Numbered from the stretch's first letter, positions 8,548 to 17,755 are shown. The stretch is 62,234 bases of DNA from Deltaproteobacteria bacterium (GCA_020444205.1 JAHLLJ010000007.1:1-62234); one strand, 5' to 3'. The notes: a model not told the origin generated them from the sequence alone. Numbers and translations are program-made.

Positions 8548-9732
8548 ATGAGCTATCTCTGGGAACGGGATCAAGGACAATGGGATTCGCCCGCGTGCAT
8601 CCTGGTGGTGGATGATTCCCCTTTAAATCGAAGCTTGCTCACCAACAGCCTGAACCAAGACGGCTACCGCTGTTGGGAAGCGTCCAATGGCCGCGAGGCC
8701 ATGAAAGCCTTGAGCCTGCATCCGGAGGTGGACCTAATCCTTTTGGATTTGATGATGCCGGAAATGGACGGCTTCGACTTTTTAAAGTGGCGCATGGACA
8801 ATCCCCATGCCCGGGAGGTGCCGGTCATTGTCAACAGTTCCTTGGATGACGTGGAGTCGCTGACCAAGGTTCTGGTCATGGATTGCTACGGCTATTTTGT
8901 AAAGCCGCTTTCCGAGGTGGACTTGGAGTTGGTGTTGCCGCTGAAGATCCGCAATGCGGTTAACAGCAGGCGCATGATGGCCGATTTGCGAGCCAAAAAC
9001 CAATTCATGGCCGAGGAGTTGGAGCTGGCCGCCCGCTACCAGCAATTCCTTTTGCCCAAGCAAATGCAGATGCCGGGGCTCGAGGCCGCCTGGCTGTTCA
9101 AACCCTGCCTCGGAGTCGGGGGCGACTACTTCGACTTTTTCGAGATTCCGGGTGGGGATTTTGGCTTGGTGGTGGCCGACGTTTCCGGTCACGGAATGGC
9201 CTCGGCCATGACTGCCAGCATCCTGAAGGCCCTGGTGCCCAGCTATCTGTACAACTACCCATCTCCAGCCGACATTTTGAAGCTGCTCAACCTGGACCTT
9301 CTGCGTCTCACCCCGGATGATGTCTTTGTCTCCACCTTTTTGGGCCGCTACAGCCCTGATGCCAAGTGCCTTACCTGGTGCCTAGCCGGCCATCCCTCCC
9401 CTCTGCTGCAAGAGCCCGGCGGCAGGGTGACTCCCCTGGAACAGTCCAGCCCTTTCTTGGGGGTGTTTTCAAATGACCATCCCCTGCTACAATATTTTGA
9501 TAGGCAATCATATTTGACCGTAGGCCAGCGCTTGGTCATATATACGGACGGTTTATTAGACGCGCCGGACGCTCAGGGCCTAGCAATGGGCCCGGAGCGC
9601 TTGGAGCTTTTACTTGAGCAACACCGAGTACTGACTGCCAGTCAGTTGGCCCAAAAGCTGGATGCGGAATTGAGTCAGTGCGACGGACAATACCTGCCCG
9701 ATGACGTTGCTGCGATCATCATGGATTTCTGA
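8548..9732 (+). CDS. Response regulator with PP2C/SpoIIE-type serine phosphatase output (RsbU-like)
   Basis: A 394-residue two-domain protein. The receiver domain (about 17-135) has the acid pocket D22-D23, phospho-acceptor D67 (LILLDLMMPEMDG) and the conserved FVKP lysine. After a helical linker comes a SpoIIE/PP2C domain (about 170-394) with the metal-binding motifs GGDYFDF, DVSGHGMASA, YTDGLLDA and the final DDVAAI. It would remove phosphate from the STAS protein when the receiver is phosphorylated, releasing it to bind the kinase. No sensor kinase is in the window. The next gene starts at the base after its stop, so the two are translationally coupled. Confidence 0.92.
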   Translation: MSYLWERDQGQWDSPACILVVDDSPLNRSLLTNSLNQDGYRCWEASNGREAMKALSLHPEVDLILLDLMMPEMDGFDFLKWRMDNPHAREVPVIVNSSLDDVESLTKVLVMDCYGYFVKPLSEVDLELVLPLKIRNAVNSRRMMADLRAKNQFMAEELELAARYQQFLLPKQMQMPGLEAAWLFKPCLGVGGDYFDFFEIPGGDFGLVVADVSGHGMASAMTASILKALVPSYLYNYPSPADILKLLNLDLLRLTPDDVFVSTFLGRYSPDAKCLTWCLAGHPSPLLQEPGGRVTPLEQSSPFLGVFSNDHPLLQYFDRQSYLTVGQRLVIYTDGLLDAPDAQGLAMGPERLELLLEQHRVLTASQLAQKLDAELSQCDGQYLPDDVAAIIMDF

Positions 9733-10599
9733 ATGACTTCCCAGCGACCCAACGAAGTTCCCGCCCTGCCCCTGGAGAACTACCACATCTTGGTGGTGGA
9801 CGATGAGTCCATGATCATCGAGTTGTTGGCCAGGCTTCTCTCTGAAAGAGGCTATGATGTCTCCACCGCCTATGACGGCAGAGAGGCCCTGGAATTCCTG
9901 CGAAGCCACGCCTGTGACTTGGTCATCAGCGATGTGCGCATGCCTCACCTGGACGGCTTGCAACTGCTCAAGGCTGTCAAGGACATGAATCCCCGCCTGC
10001 CGGTGATCATGATCAGCGGCTATGATGAAGCCGCCGTGGTGGTGGACGCGCTCAAGGCAGGGGCGGAAAACTTTTTGGCCAAACCCCTGGATCTGGACCT
10101 GTTGGACCAGGTAGTGGGCAAGACCCTAAGCCTGGCCTGTATCCGCCCCAAGCGATGCGCCCTACCCGCGGTGCATCAGACCACCACCATGCGGGCTCCC
10201 AGCCGTCCAGAGTGTGTGCATGACCTGGTTTATCAGATATCCCTGTCCGCGGTCGCGGTGGGTTTTTCCAAGCACGACCTGGAAAACAACCTCAAATTGG
10301 CGCTTGCCGAAGCCATTACCAATGCCATGGAGCATGGCAACCATTGGGATGAAAGCAAGTACGTGGAGGTGGAGGTCCTGCTGGACAGCGGTAGAATGCA
10401 AGCCACGGTGCGCGATCAGGGCCAGGGATTTAATCACGGCAAAATGTTTAACCCCACCTCCAATGAGCAGCTTTTAAGCGAACGGGGCCGGGGCATTTTT
10501 CTGGCCAACGCCATCATGGACAAAGTGACTTACAACCAAGCCGGCAACCAAGTCACCTTGGTTAAACACCGCATACCAGCGGCAGCCGATTGCGATTGA
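9733..10599 (+). CDS. Response regulator fused to RsbW-like HATPase (anti-sigma/serine kinase)
   Basis: A 288-residue protein with an N-terminal receiver (D23-D24, phospho-acceptor D67 in LVISDVRMPHLDG, FLAKPL lysine) and a C-terminal GHKL ATPase domain of the RsbW/SpoIIAB type: N-box EAITNAMEHGN, G1 VRDQGQGF, G2 GRGIFLANAIMD. There is no His phosphorylation domain, so it is a serine kinase/anti-sigma-like switch and not a sensor histidine kinase. It completes the STAS-phosphatase-kinase set, with both enzymes under receiver control. Its target (sigma factor or other partner) is not encoded nearby. Confidence 0.9.
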   Translation: MTSQRPNEVPALPLENYHILVVDDESMIIELLARLLSERGYDVSTAYDGREALEFLRSHACDLVISDVRMPHLDGLQLLKAVKDMNPRLPVIMISGYDEAAVVVDALKAGAENFLAKPLDLDLLDQVVGKTLSLACIRPKRCALPAVHQTTTMRAPSRPECVHDLVYQISLSAVAVGFSKHDLENNLKLALAEAITNAMEHGNHWDESKYVEVEVLLDSGRMQATVRDQGQGFNHGKMFNPTSNEQLLSERGRGIFLANAIMDKVTYNQAGNQVTLVKHRIPAAADCD

Positions 10600-10603
10600 C
10601 ATC

Positions 10604-11116
10604 ATGGCTATTCCCATTACACCCCGTTTTTGCGTCTCGTGCGGCGGCCCCTTGGTAAGCACCAAGGGTTTCAACCCTGGAGGCGCGCCTTATGCTTGCA
10701 CCGCCTGCGGCCTGCCGGTGTATGAAGATCCCAAGGTCGCCGCTGCGGTGGTGGTGGAAACCTCCGAGGGAGTGCTGTTGTTGCGCCGGGCCCAAAGGGA
10801 CCAGGCCCACGGCAAGTGGATTCTGCCCGGCGGCCACGTGGACCGGGGCGAGGTGGTGCCAGAAGCGGCCATGCGCGAGGTGGCCGAAGAAACCGGCCTG
10901 AGGGTGGAGTTGACCAGCTTGTTGGGGGTCTATTCCTATAATGGATATCCCTGGGTGCTGGTGGTCTACACCGCCACTGCCAACGGAGGCCGCTTGCAGT
11001 CCAGCCCCGAGGCCCTGGAGATGCAGGCCTTCGCGCCCCAGGAGTTGCCTTGGGACGAGTTGGGCTATGAATCAACCGCCCATGCCCTCAGAGATTATCT
11101 ATCGCAACTTTCCTGA
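10604..11116 (+). CDS. Nudix hydrolase with N-terminal zinc ribbon
   Basis: A 170-residue protein with an N-terminal four-Cys zinc ribbon (C10, C13, C32, C35) and a perfect Nudix box at residues 77-99 (G-x5-E-x7-REV-x-EE-x-GL). Nudix enzymes cut nucleoside diphosphates linked to another group; the ribbon-plus-Nudix layout recalls NudC/NADH pyrophosphatase-like proteins, but the protein is too short for full NudC and its substrate cannot be named. It starts 4 bp after the HATPase gene, so it may be co-transcribed with it. Confidence 0.88.
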   Translation: MAIPITPRFCVSCGGPLVSTKGFNPGGAPYACTACGLPVYEDPKVAAAVVVETSEGVLLLRRAQRDQAHGKWILPGGHVDRGEVVPEAAMREVAEETGLRVELTSLLGVYSYNGYPWVLVVYTATANGGRLQSSPEALEMQAFAPQELPWDELGYESTAHALRDYLSQLS

Positions 11117-11200
11117 ATACCGGTCTCTCTTGCCAAGGCTGCGTGCTGCTGGTATTTTCTCCTACCTGAGAATTTGCCATTTTTAGGAGATAGTTAGGTT

Positions 11201-12493
11201 ATGCAACTGAACCCAGAAAAGATCGCCGATCTAAGCCCGGAGCGGCTGGACAGCATTATGCGCCGGTCCATGCAGGACGTTTCGGAAATTTACAACTCCA
11301 CCAAGGCCATCTTGGACGACATCCGCCAGCGCGGCGACGCGGTCAACGTGGAGCATTACCTCAAGCTCAAGGGCGATCTGAAGGCCGAGGACTTCCTGGT
11401 CACTCCTCAGGAAATTGAGGATGCCTACCGCCAGGTCCCCGACGAGGTTGTGGAGCATCTCAAGATTGCCGCCAAAAATATCGTAACCTTCCACTCGGCT
11501 CAGTTGGACCGTCCTCAGTGGCAAATGGAAGTTATGCCCGGCATCATCGCCGGCCGCAAGAACACCCCCCTGGACTCGGCGGGCTGCTATGTACCCGGCC
11601 GCCGGGCGGCCTACCCTTCCAGCGTGCTCATGACCATTCTTCCCGCCGTGGTGGCTGGAGTTAAAAGAGTGGTGGTGACCACTCCGCCGGACGACGGCCT
11701 GAAGGCCAATGCCTACACCCTGGTGGCCTGCGACATTGCCGGGGTCAAGGAGGTATACAAGATCGGCGGCCCTTGGGCGGTGGGCGCCCTGGCCTATGGC
11801 ACCGACACCATCGAAAAGGTGGCCAAGATCGTGGGGCCAGGCAACAAGTACGTGACCGCCGCCAAAATGCTGGTTTACGGCCAGGTGGACATCGACTCTC
11901 CGGCCGGTCCTTCCGAGGCTTTGCTGTTGGCCGACTCCACCGGGCGGCCCGAGTTTTTGGCCCTGGATTTCCTGAGCCAAGTGGAGCACGACCCGGACGC
12001 GGCCGCGGTCATGGTCACCGACGACGCCGAGTTGGCCCAGGCGGTGTGCGACGAGATAGCGCGCCTGTACCCCACCATGCCCCGCACCGAGATTATGGAT
12101 CAGGCCCTGCGCTACTGCGCTATCTTGGTGGCCGAGGACATGGAGGCTGCCCTGGAGTTCACCAACCAGTACGCGGCCGAACACCTGGAAATCGTAACCG
12201 CCGATCCTTTCCTGACCCTGCAGAAGGTGCGCCACGCGGGCAGCATCTTCATGGGCCCCTGGGCTCCGGTTCCGGTGGGCGACTACGCCAGCGGCACCAA
12301 CCACGTGTTGCCCACCGGCCAGGCGGCGCTGAGCTTCAGCGGCCTTAGCGTTGACGATTTCATCAAAAAGCCCACCTACCAGTACCTGACCAAGGAGGGC
12401 CTGGCTTCCCTGGGCACCACCATCACCACCCTGGCCGAGGCCGAGGGGCTGCCCATCCACGCCATGTGCATTAAAAAGCGCCTGGAAAGCTAG
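11201..12493 (+). CDS. hisD: Histidinol dehydrogenase
   Basis: At 430 residues this is the usual length for HisD, the zinc enzyme that oxidises L-histidinol to L-histidine in two NAD-dependent steps. Recognisable segments include SAGCYVPGRRAAYPSSVLMT, GGPWAVGALAYGT, GPGNKYVTAAK, the Zn/base region SQVEHDPDA and the late NQYAAEHLE and GDYASGTNHVLPT. The ATG at 11201 has TAGGAGATAG upstream. No other his gene is adjacent, so it is an isolated histidine gene. A strong hairpin terminator follows 20 bp after the stop. Confidence 0.95.
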   Translation: MQLNPEKIADLSPERLDSIMRRSMQDVSEIYNSTKAILDDIRQRGDAVNVEHYLKLKGDLKAEDFLVTPQEIEDAYRQVPDEVVEHLKIAAKNIVTFHSAQLDRPQWQMEVMPGIIAGRKNTPLDSAGCYVPGRRAAYPSSVLMTILPAVVAGVKRVVVTTPPDDGLKANAYTLVACDIAGVKEVYKIGGPWAVGALAYGTDTIEKVAKIVGPGNKYVTAAKMLVYGQVDIDSPAGPSEALLLADSTGRPEFLALDFLSQVEHDPDAAAVMVTDDAELAQAVCDEIARLYPTMPRTEIMDQALRYCAILVAEDMEAALEFTNQYAAEHLEIVTADPFLTLQKVRHAGSIFMGPWAPVPVGDYASGTNHVLPTGQAALSFSGLSVDDFIKKPTYQYLTKEGLASLGTTITTLAEAEGLPIHAMCIKKRLES

Positions 12494-12514
12494 AAGCCAA
12501 ACCGCTAAACGCAA

Positions 12515-12549
12515 AACGCCGCCGGTCACGCGACCGGCGGCGTTTTTTG
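12515..12549 (+). terminator. Rho-independent terminator after hisD
   Basis: A perfect 13-bp stem (AACGCCGCCGGTC / GACCGGCGGCGTT) with a 4-base ACGC loop is followed by a T run. On the minus strand the arm is preceded by AAAA, so it may also stop the convergent OmpA-like gene. Confidence 0.88.
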
Positions 12550-12565
12550 TCCATGAAATCGGCGC

Positions 12566-13375
12566 TTAGGTGCCAGGCATCAACCATATCCCCACCGTGG
12601 GGCCTTTGTCTTTTTTCGGCCCTGACCGGCTGGGGGCGAACACGCTCATCCACTCTTGCTTTACCCCCGCTTCCTGCAGAGCCCGCAAAATGCTGAGGGC
12701 GCGCGCCATGGCCAAGCCGGTATTGTCTCCATAGCGGAGCGTGGAACCCTTTGCCGAGGGCTCTGCATCGACCGCGGTCTCCACCATCACCCGCGCCCCA
12801 GAGTGCTCAGCCAGACGGTGGGCTACATGTTTCAAAGATTGTCTGGCTGTTTGATCAAGTTCGGCGCTGCCCGGCGAGAAACCGACTCGGCCCAAAAGCA
12901 AACGCGTGGCCTTTTGGTGGGCCTGCGGTCCGGAATAGGATGCTGCCGGACCGGCTTTTTGGGACAGGCCGTGTAGTTCTCTGCGCAAAAGCGCCAGCTC
13001 CGCCATCAGGGCCGCTTTTTCCCGGCGGACCTCCAACAGACTGCCGGCAAGCGCACTGACCTCCTCGCGGAGCTTCAGCTCCTCTTCGCCGGCCTGGGCC
13101 GTCACGGAGATATTACGGTTTTCCGCTTGTGATACCTGGTAGTTACCCTTTCCGGCAAACCAAAGAAAATACCAAGCTGCCAACGCCAAAAGGACAATCA
13201 GGATAATTATCCAGGTGAGCGCGCCAGTCTTGGTAATCATGAACCGGTAGCGGCAGGCCCTACAGACGTAGGGCAAGATGCCCAACCGGCCCAGTAGGCT
13301 CTCCCAGGCACCACGCCTTCTAGACCTTCTGTATTCATCGCTTCCACAGGCAGGACAGGCCCGCGTCACTTTCAT
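12566..13375 (-). CDS. Zinc-ribbon / transmembrane / coiled-coil protein with OmpA-like C-terminus
   Basis: A 269-residue protein with an unusual layout. An N-terminal ribbon has CPAC and CRAC pairs (C8, C11, C38, C41), then one membrane span (about 53-73, WIIILIVLLALAAWYFLWF), a coiled coil (about 95-140, EELKLREEVSALAGSLLEVR) and a C-terminal OmpA/MotB-like region (about 165-265; GSAELDQTARQSLKHVAHRL, then LAMARALSILRALQEAGV). The ribbon would be cytoplasmic and the OmpA-like part periplasmic, where such domains bind peptidoglycan. The start has AGGGAAGGAAAT upstream. I know no named family with this combination. Confidence 0.75.
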   Translation of the reverse strand: MKVTRACPACGSDEYRRSRRRGAWESLLGRLGILPYVCRACRYRFMITKTGALTWIIILIVLLALAAWYFLWFAGKGNYQVSQAENRNISVTAQAGEEELKLREEVSALAGSLLEVRREKAALMAELALLRRELHGLSQKAGPAASYSGPQAHQKATRLLLGRVGFSPGSAELDQTARQSLKHVAHRLAEHSGARVMVETAVDAEPSAKGSTLRYGDNTGLAMARALSILRALQEAGVKQEWMSVFAPSRSGPKKDKGPTVGIWLMPGT

Positions 13376-13423
13376 TAATTTCCTTCCCTAAAATGTAACT
13401 AAACAGCGGACCCTTTGAATGAT

Positions 13424-13429
13424 ATTATA
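13424..13429 (-). promoter_or_regulatory. Candidate -10 element for the OmpA-like gene
   Basis: A perfect TATAAT is read on the minus strand inside an AT-rich patch, with about 40 bp left for the 5' leader before the ATG at 13375. No good -35 lies 16-18 bases upstream, so this is a weak call. Confidence 0.3.
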
Positions 13430-13650
13430 CTCAAAAACCAGCCACGCCGCTGATTCAATCCTGCCAATTAGCGCCTTTTATCAAATGTCAAGCATTATCA
13501 GACTCTGCATGCAAGAATTTTGCCTTTACCCGTCAGGGCCCTATATATATACTTGGGGCGCGGGAACTTGGCTCAAGGGCTGGGTATACGGGAGGCATAG
13601 CCCCCGGACCCGTGGGGAACGCCTTTCCGGGCGGCTAGTGAGGGAGTAGC

Positions 13651-14244
13651 TTGAAGCGTCTTAGATGGATCATCCTTGCCGTGCTGGCGGCTATAGTTGC
13701 CGGGGCCGGCGCGGCCGCCTTGCTGCACCAGCCCACCCAGCTACCGGTCCTCAAGGCCGGTGATGCTGCCCCTACTGATAGCGACGGCCGCCCTCGCCTC
13801 AGAGGACTTAACTACACCCATGTGGAAAACGGGGTGCGCAAGTGGAGCCTCAAGGCCGAAAGGGCCCGCTACGAAGAGAACACTGGCAAGGTCTATCTGG
13901 ACCAGGTGGCGGTGGAGTTCTACCAAAAAAACGGCGATCCCATATATCTTTCAGGTGATCAGGGCGTGTACAACCAAAAGACGCACACCATAACCTTGAA
14001 AGGTAATGTGGACGGTCGCACCGACGACGGCAACCAGTTGCTGACTTCGGTGATCACCTACCGGGAAAAGGACAAAACCGCCGAGACCGATGCCGAAGTC
14101 ACCATCCAGGGCGAGCGATACAAGGTGGTGGGCCAGGGCATGCAGGTCTTTGTGGAAAAAAACAAGATGATACTCAAACACAAGGTTCGCTCCACTTTCA
14201 CGCCAGAGGGGCATGGCCCGCCGCCCGGGGTGACCGTGGATTGA
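13651..14244 (+). CDS. lptC: LPS export ABC transporter periplasmic/inner-membrane protein LptC
   Basis: A 197-residue protein with one N-terminal membrane anchor (about 5-26) and a beta-jellyroll periplasmic domain of the LptC/OstA type (RARYEENTGKVYLDQVAVEF, SGDQGVYNQKTHTITLKGNV). LptC takes lipopolysaccharide from LptBFG and passes it to LptA. It begins with TTG at 13651, with GAGGGAG a few bases upstream. It heads the lptC-lptA-lptB-rpoN cluster; lptF and lptG are not in the window. Confidence 0.9.
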   Translation: MKRLRWIILAVLAAIVAGAGAAALLHQPTQLPVLKAGDAAPTDSDGRPRLRGLNYTHVENGVRKWSLKAERARYEENTGKVYLDQVAVEFYQKNGDPIYLSGDQGVYNQKTHTITLKGNVDGRTDDGNQLLTSVITYREKDKTAETDAEVTIQGERYKVVGQGMQVFVEKNKMILKHKVRSTFTPEGHGPPPGVTVD

Positions 14245-14282
14245 AATTGGATTTGTTTCATAAGTTCCAAGGGGAGAGGGTT

Positions 14283-14840
14283 ATGAGTCGACTGCCGTTT
14301 ATCGCCACCTTGCTGGCCTTGTGCCTGGTTGCCGCCGGCTCCGCGGGGGCCGCCACCATGCCCATGGCCTCCAACGACCAGCCCATCCATGTGGTGGCAG
14401 ACTCTTTAGAGGTGGACAATAAGGCCCAGGTCGCCAATTTCATCGGCAAGGTGAAGGCGGTCCAGGGCGACGTCAAGATCACCTGTGACAAGCTCAGCGT
14501 CTTTTACGACCAAGAAGGCCAAAAGAAGACCAAAGACGAGGCCAGCGAGGGGATGCTGGACGGCGGCGGCAAGGTGCGCAAAGTCGTGGCCTACGGTCAC
14601 GTGAAGGTGGTGCAAAAGGACCGCATCGCCGTGGGCCGCCAGGCCACCTACTGGGCCGGAGGCCGTAAAATGCTTTTGGAGGGCAAGGCCACCGTCTGGC
14701 GTGGCAAGAATCAGATATCCGGTGAGAAGATCACCGTGTTCTTGGATCAGGACCGCGCCGTGGTCCACGGAAAGCCCGGCAAGCGCGTCTCGGTGACCAT
14801 CACGCCCAAGAGCCTGGAAGCCAAAGAGAAGAAAAAGTAA
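14283..14840 (+). CDS. lptA: LPS transport periplasmic protein LptA
   Basis: A 185-residue secreted protein: a cleavable signal ([19 protein letters not shown]...AGA) and an OstA/LptA beta-jellyroll domain ([57 protein letters not shown]). It forms the periplasmic bridge that carries LPS from LptC to LptD. The frame is open 14 codons earlier and overlaps lptC, but the ATG at 14283 has a strong AAGGGGAGAGGG site and gives a proper signal peptide. Confidence 0.9.
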   Translation: MSRLPFIATLLALCLVAAGSAGAATMPMASNDQPIHVVADSLEVDNKAQVANFIGKVKAVQGDVKITCDKLSVFYDQEGQKKTKDEASEGMLDGGGKVRKVVAYGHVKVVQKDRIAVGRQATYWAGGRKMLLEGKATVWRGKNQISGEKITVFLDQDRAVVHGKPGKRVSVTITPKSLEAKEKKK

Positions 14841-14845
14841 TACAA

Positions 14846-15568
14846 GTGCCCTGCCTTCGCCTGGAAAACATGGTTAAGATATACAGCGGCCGCCGCGTGG
14901 TGGACGGTGTGTCCTTGGAGTTGCACGACCGCGAAATCGTGGGTCTTTTGGGCCCCAACGGCGCGGGCAAGACCACCTCTTTTTATATGACCGTGGGTCT
15001 GATCCGGCCCAACGAGGGGCGGGTGCTTCTAGATGACCAGGACATAACCGAGCTCCCTATGTATCAGCGCGCCCGCCTAGGCATCAGCTACCTTCCCCAG
15101 GAGCCAAGCATCTTCCGTAAGTTGACCGTGGAGGAGAACGTACGGGGCATTTTGGAGACCCTGGATATCAGTGAAGTCGAAGAGGAGGCCCGCCTGGAAC
15201 GCCTGCTGAGCGATCTGGGCGTGTCCCATCTTAGGCGCAACCGAGCCTTCAGCCTCTCCGGTGGAGAGCGGCGCCGGGTGGAAATCACCCGTTTGCTGGT
15301 GACCGATCCCTGTTTCATTCTTTTGGACGAGCCCTTTGCGGGCATCGATCCCCTGGCGGTGGCTGATCTGCAAAACATCATCCGCCAACTAAAGGACCGG
15401 GGCATCGGAATACTCATCAGCGACCACAACGTGCGCGAGACCTTGGGCGTGTGCGACCGGGCGTATATCGTCAGCTCCGGCAGCTTGCTGGAGGAAGGCA
15501 CCCCCGAGGACATCGCGAACAGCGAAGTGGCGCGCCGCATCTATTTGGGAGAGCAGTTCAAGCTGTAA
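14846..15568 (+). CDS. lptB: LPS export ABC transporter ATP-binding protein LptB
   Basis: A 240-residue ABC ATPase with Walker [10 protein letters not shown]-loop, signature LSGGERRR and Walker [14 protein letters not shown]. The long match to LptB ([40 protein letters not shown]) is diagnostic. It powers extraction of LPS from the inner membrane with LptFG. The start is GTG at 14846, five bases after lptA, with only a weak ribosome site, which suggests coupling to lptA translation. Confidence 0.95.
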   Translation: MPCLRLENMVKIYSGRRVVDGVSLELHDREIVGLLGPNGAGKTTSFYMTVGLIRPNEGRVLLDDQDITELPMYQRARLGISYLPQEPSIFRKLTVEENVRGILETLDISEVEEEARLERLLSDLGVSHLRRNRAFSLSGGERRRVEITRLLVTDPCFILLDEPFAGIDPLAVADLQNIIRQLKDRGIGILISDHNVRETLGVCDRAYIVSSGSLLEEGTPEDIANSEVARRIYLGEQFKL

Positions 15569-15574
15569 AACAAC

Positions 15575-17122
15575 ATGGCCCTGGAGATCAAACAAAGCCT
15601 AAAACTCAGCCAGCAACTGGTTATGACCCCCCAGTTGCAGCAAGCTATCAAGCTGTTGCAACTCAACCGCCTGGAGTTGGCCGAGACCATCAACCAGGAG
15701 CTCCTGGAAAATCCTCTTCTGGAAATCACCGAGGAAACCACCCAGGACGTGGAGCAGGCGGAGCTGGACGCCGGGGCTGAGCCCGAAAGCGACCTGGCCC
15801 TACGTTCCGACGGCCAAGAGGCCGAAGCCGCCGGCGAAGGCGAAGAGGCCTTGGCGGGTGATGCCCCCGCGGACGCTCCTCTGGAAAAAGAGGTAGAGGT
15901 AGACGGCCAAGTCAACGACGAGTTTGACTGGGAAAACTACCTGGGTGAGTATTCCTCCGGCGGTTCGGGCTACGAAAGCATTGTGCGCGAGGACAAGGAC
16001 GCGCCCGCTTACGAGAACATGCTCTCCAGCCCCCCTTCCCTGCGCGAGCACCTGCTGGAACAGCTCAGCATGACCACCCTGGGGCCTGAGGAGCTGCGCG
16101 TAGGCGAAATTATCATCGAGTCCCTGAACCCCGACGGCTACCTGCCCCTGGACGTGGAGGAGCTGGCCCAGGTTTCCGCGACCGACACCGATACCGCCGA
16201 GCGCACCCTCAAAGTAATCCAGGGGTTCGATCCCAGTGGGATTGCCGCCCGCGATCTACGCGAATGCCTATTGATCCAGTCCATGGAGCTTTATCCCGAA
16301 GACAAGATCCTGCACCGCATAATTTCCGATCACCTGCCCGACCTTGAGCGCCGGCGCTACCAGGCTATCGTTAAGAAGCTGAAGATCGACATGGACCGGG
16401 TGGCCCAGGCGTTGGACATCATTCGTTGTCTGGACCCCAGGCCCGGACAGGGCATGAACAACGAGCAGGCCCAGTACATCACCCCGGACATCTACGTCTA
16501 TAAGGTAGACGGCGAGTTCGTGATAATGCTCAACGAGGACGGCCTGCCCAAGCTGAGGGTGAATAATTTTTACCGCGAGTCCCTGGCCCTGGGGGGTGAC
16601 GCCGAGGCCAAGGAGTATGTGCGCGGCAAGCTCAGAAGTGCCCTGTGGCTCATCCGCTCCATCCACCAACGCCAGCGCACCATTTACAAGGTCACCGAGT
16701 CCATCATCAAGTTCCAGCGGGAGTTTTTTGAAAAGGGCATAACCAAGCTCAAGCCCCTGGTGCTCCGCGACGTGGCCGAGGATGTGGGCATGCACGAGTC
16801 CACCATCAGCCGGGTGACCACCAACAAGTACATGCACACCCCCCAAGGTGTTTTCGAGCTGAAATATTTCTTTAACAGCGGTATCAACCGTTTCCAGGGT
16901 CAGGCCATGGCCTCGGAGGCAGTGAAGGAACGCATCCGGCAGATAATCGCGGGCGAGGACTCGGCGAAACCCCTGTCGGATCAGGCCATCGCCGTGATGC
17001 TGGAGCGAGAAGACATCGACATTGCCCGGCGAACAGTGGCAAAGTATAGAGAGATGCTTGGCATACTCCCCTCTTCCCGGAGGCGCCAGCCCCTCAAGGG
17101 TTTGGGCAAGTCCAAGGGATAA
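15575..17122 (+). CDS. rpoN: RNA polymerase sigma-54 factor
   Basis: A 515-residue sigma-54. Region I is Gln/Leu-rich (LKLSQQLVMTPQLQQAIKLL), an acidic region II covers about 55-125, the core-binding and HTH region includes ESTISRVTTNKYMHTPQGVF, and the RpoN box ARRTVAKYREMLGI is at the C-terminus. It directs polymerase to -24/-12 promoters and needs AAA+ activators, none of which is in this window. It follows lptB by 6 bp and precedes hpf, ptsN and rapZ, the classic rpoN neighbourhood. Confidence 0.97.
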   Translation: MALEIKQSLKLSQQLVMTPQLQQAIKLLQLNRLELAETINQELLENPLLEITEETTQDVEQAELDAGAEPESDLALRSDGQEAEAAGEGEEALAGDAPADAPLEKEVEVDGQVNDEFDWENYLGEYSSGGSGYESIVREDKDAPAYENMLSSPPSLREHLLEQLSMTTLGPEELRVGEIIIESLNPDGYLPLDVEELAQVSATDTDTAERTLKVIQGFDPSGIAARDLRECLLIQSMELYPEDKILHRIISDHLPDLERRRYQAIVKKLKIDMDRVAQALDIIRCLDPRPGQGMNNEQAQYITPDIYVYKVDGEFVIMLNEDGLPKLRVNNFYRESLALGGDAEAKEYVRGKLRSALWLIRSIHQRQRTIYKVTESIIKFQREFFEKGITKLKPLVLRDVAEDVGMHESTISRVTTNKYMHTPQGVFELKYFFNSGINRFQGQAMASEAVKERIRQIIAGEDSAKPLSDQAIAVMLEREDIDIARRTVAKYREMLGILPSSRRRQPLKGLGKSKG

Positions 17123-17125
17123 AAA

Positions 17126-17159
17126 GGTCGTTGACAACGACCCGGCTGAGGGGTAAGGC
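17126..17159 (+). promoter_or_regulatory. Perfect palindrome overlapping a candidate promoter before hpf
   Basis: Bases 17126-17142 (GGTCGTTGACAACGACC) form a perfect 8-bp inverted repeat around one base. The palindrome contains TTGACA (17131-17136), and 17 bases later comes TAAGGC, a poor -10. It could be a promoter-operator for hpf or, because five A residues precede it, a hairpin terminator acting on the minus strand. The sequence does not decide between these. Confidence 0.3.
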
Positions 17160-17212
17160 ACATATTCACCAATTTGGCAGCTTAAGATTTTCTAGCAAGG
17201 AGAAGGCCAAAT

Positions 17213-17755
17213 ATGCAGATCCAGGTGACCTTCCGTCATGTTGATGCGTCCGAGGCAGTGAAGGAATATGCTCGGGAAAAGGTCGGGAAATTACAAAAGT
17301 ACCTGGATGGCCCCCTAGAGGCCAGTGTAACCCTTAGCGTGGAAAAGCACCGTCATCTAGCCGAGGTGAATATTATCGCCTCGGGCCTTAAAATCCACGG
17401 TAGCGAGACCACGGGGGATCTTTACTCCGCCATAGACCTGGTCATGGACAAGCTGGAAAAGCAGATTCGGCGCTACCGGGACAAGCTCAAGGACGTTAGC
17501 CGCCGGGCGCACAAGGAATTGGCCGAGCAGCCGGTCAAGGTGGACATTTTCGAGGCGGAGAGCCTGCCTGAAAAGTCTCCCCACGTCATTATGAGCCAAA
17601 GCATGACCGCCAAGCCCATGGATGCCGACGAGGCTGCCATGCAGCTCGATCTTTCCGAGGATGACTTTTTGGTGTTTATCAATGAGCGCACCAATTCGCT
17701 CAATGTCCTCTACCGCCGCGCCGACGGAAACTTCGGCCTGATTGAGCCGCAGTAA
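17213..17755 (+). CDS. hpf: Ribosome hibernation promoting factor, long form
   Basis: A 180-residue protein with the N-terminal HPF/RaiA domain (about 1-100; VTFRHVDASEAVKEYAREKV, DLYSAIDLVMDKLEKQI) and the C-terminal dimerisation domain of the long form (about 120-178; VIMSQSMTAKPMDADEAAMQ, NVLYRRADGNFGLIEP). The long form alone pairs 70S ribosomes into inactive 100S dimers in stationary phase. A clear ribosome site (AGCAAGGAGAAGG) precedes the ATG. Confidence 0.95.
   Translation: MQIQVTFRHVDASEAVKEYAREKVGKLQKYLDGPLEASVTLSVEKHRHLAEVNIIASGLKIHGSETTGDLYSAIDLVMDKLEKQIRRYRDKLKDVSRRAHKELAEQPVKVDIFEAESLPEKSPHVIMSQSMTAKPMDADEAAMQLDLSEDDFLVFINERTNSLNVLYRRADGNFGLIEPQ

Noticed and set aside
11231-12529. 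Long open frame opposite hisD (432 codons), and similar ones opposite rsh, rpoN and pgk
   Set aside because: Antisense frames kept open by GC-rich codon bias; the sense genes are certain.
13419-13649. 76-codon frame upstream of lptC
   Set aside because: No ribosome site, composition unlike a folded protein, and it fills the divergent promoter region.
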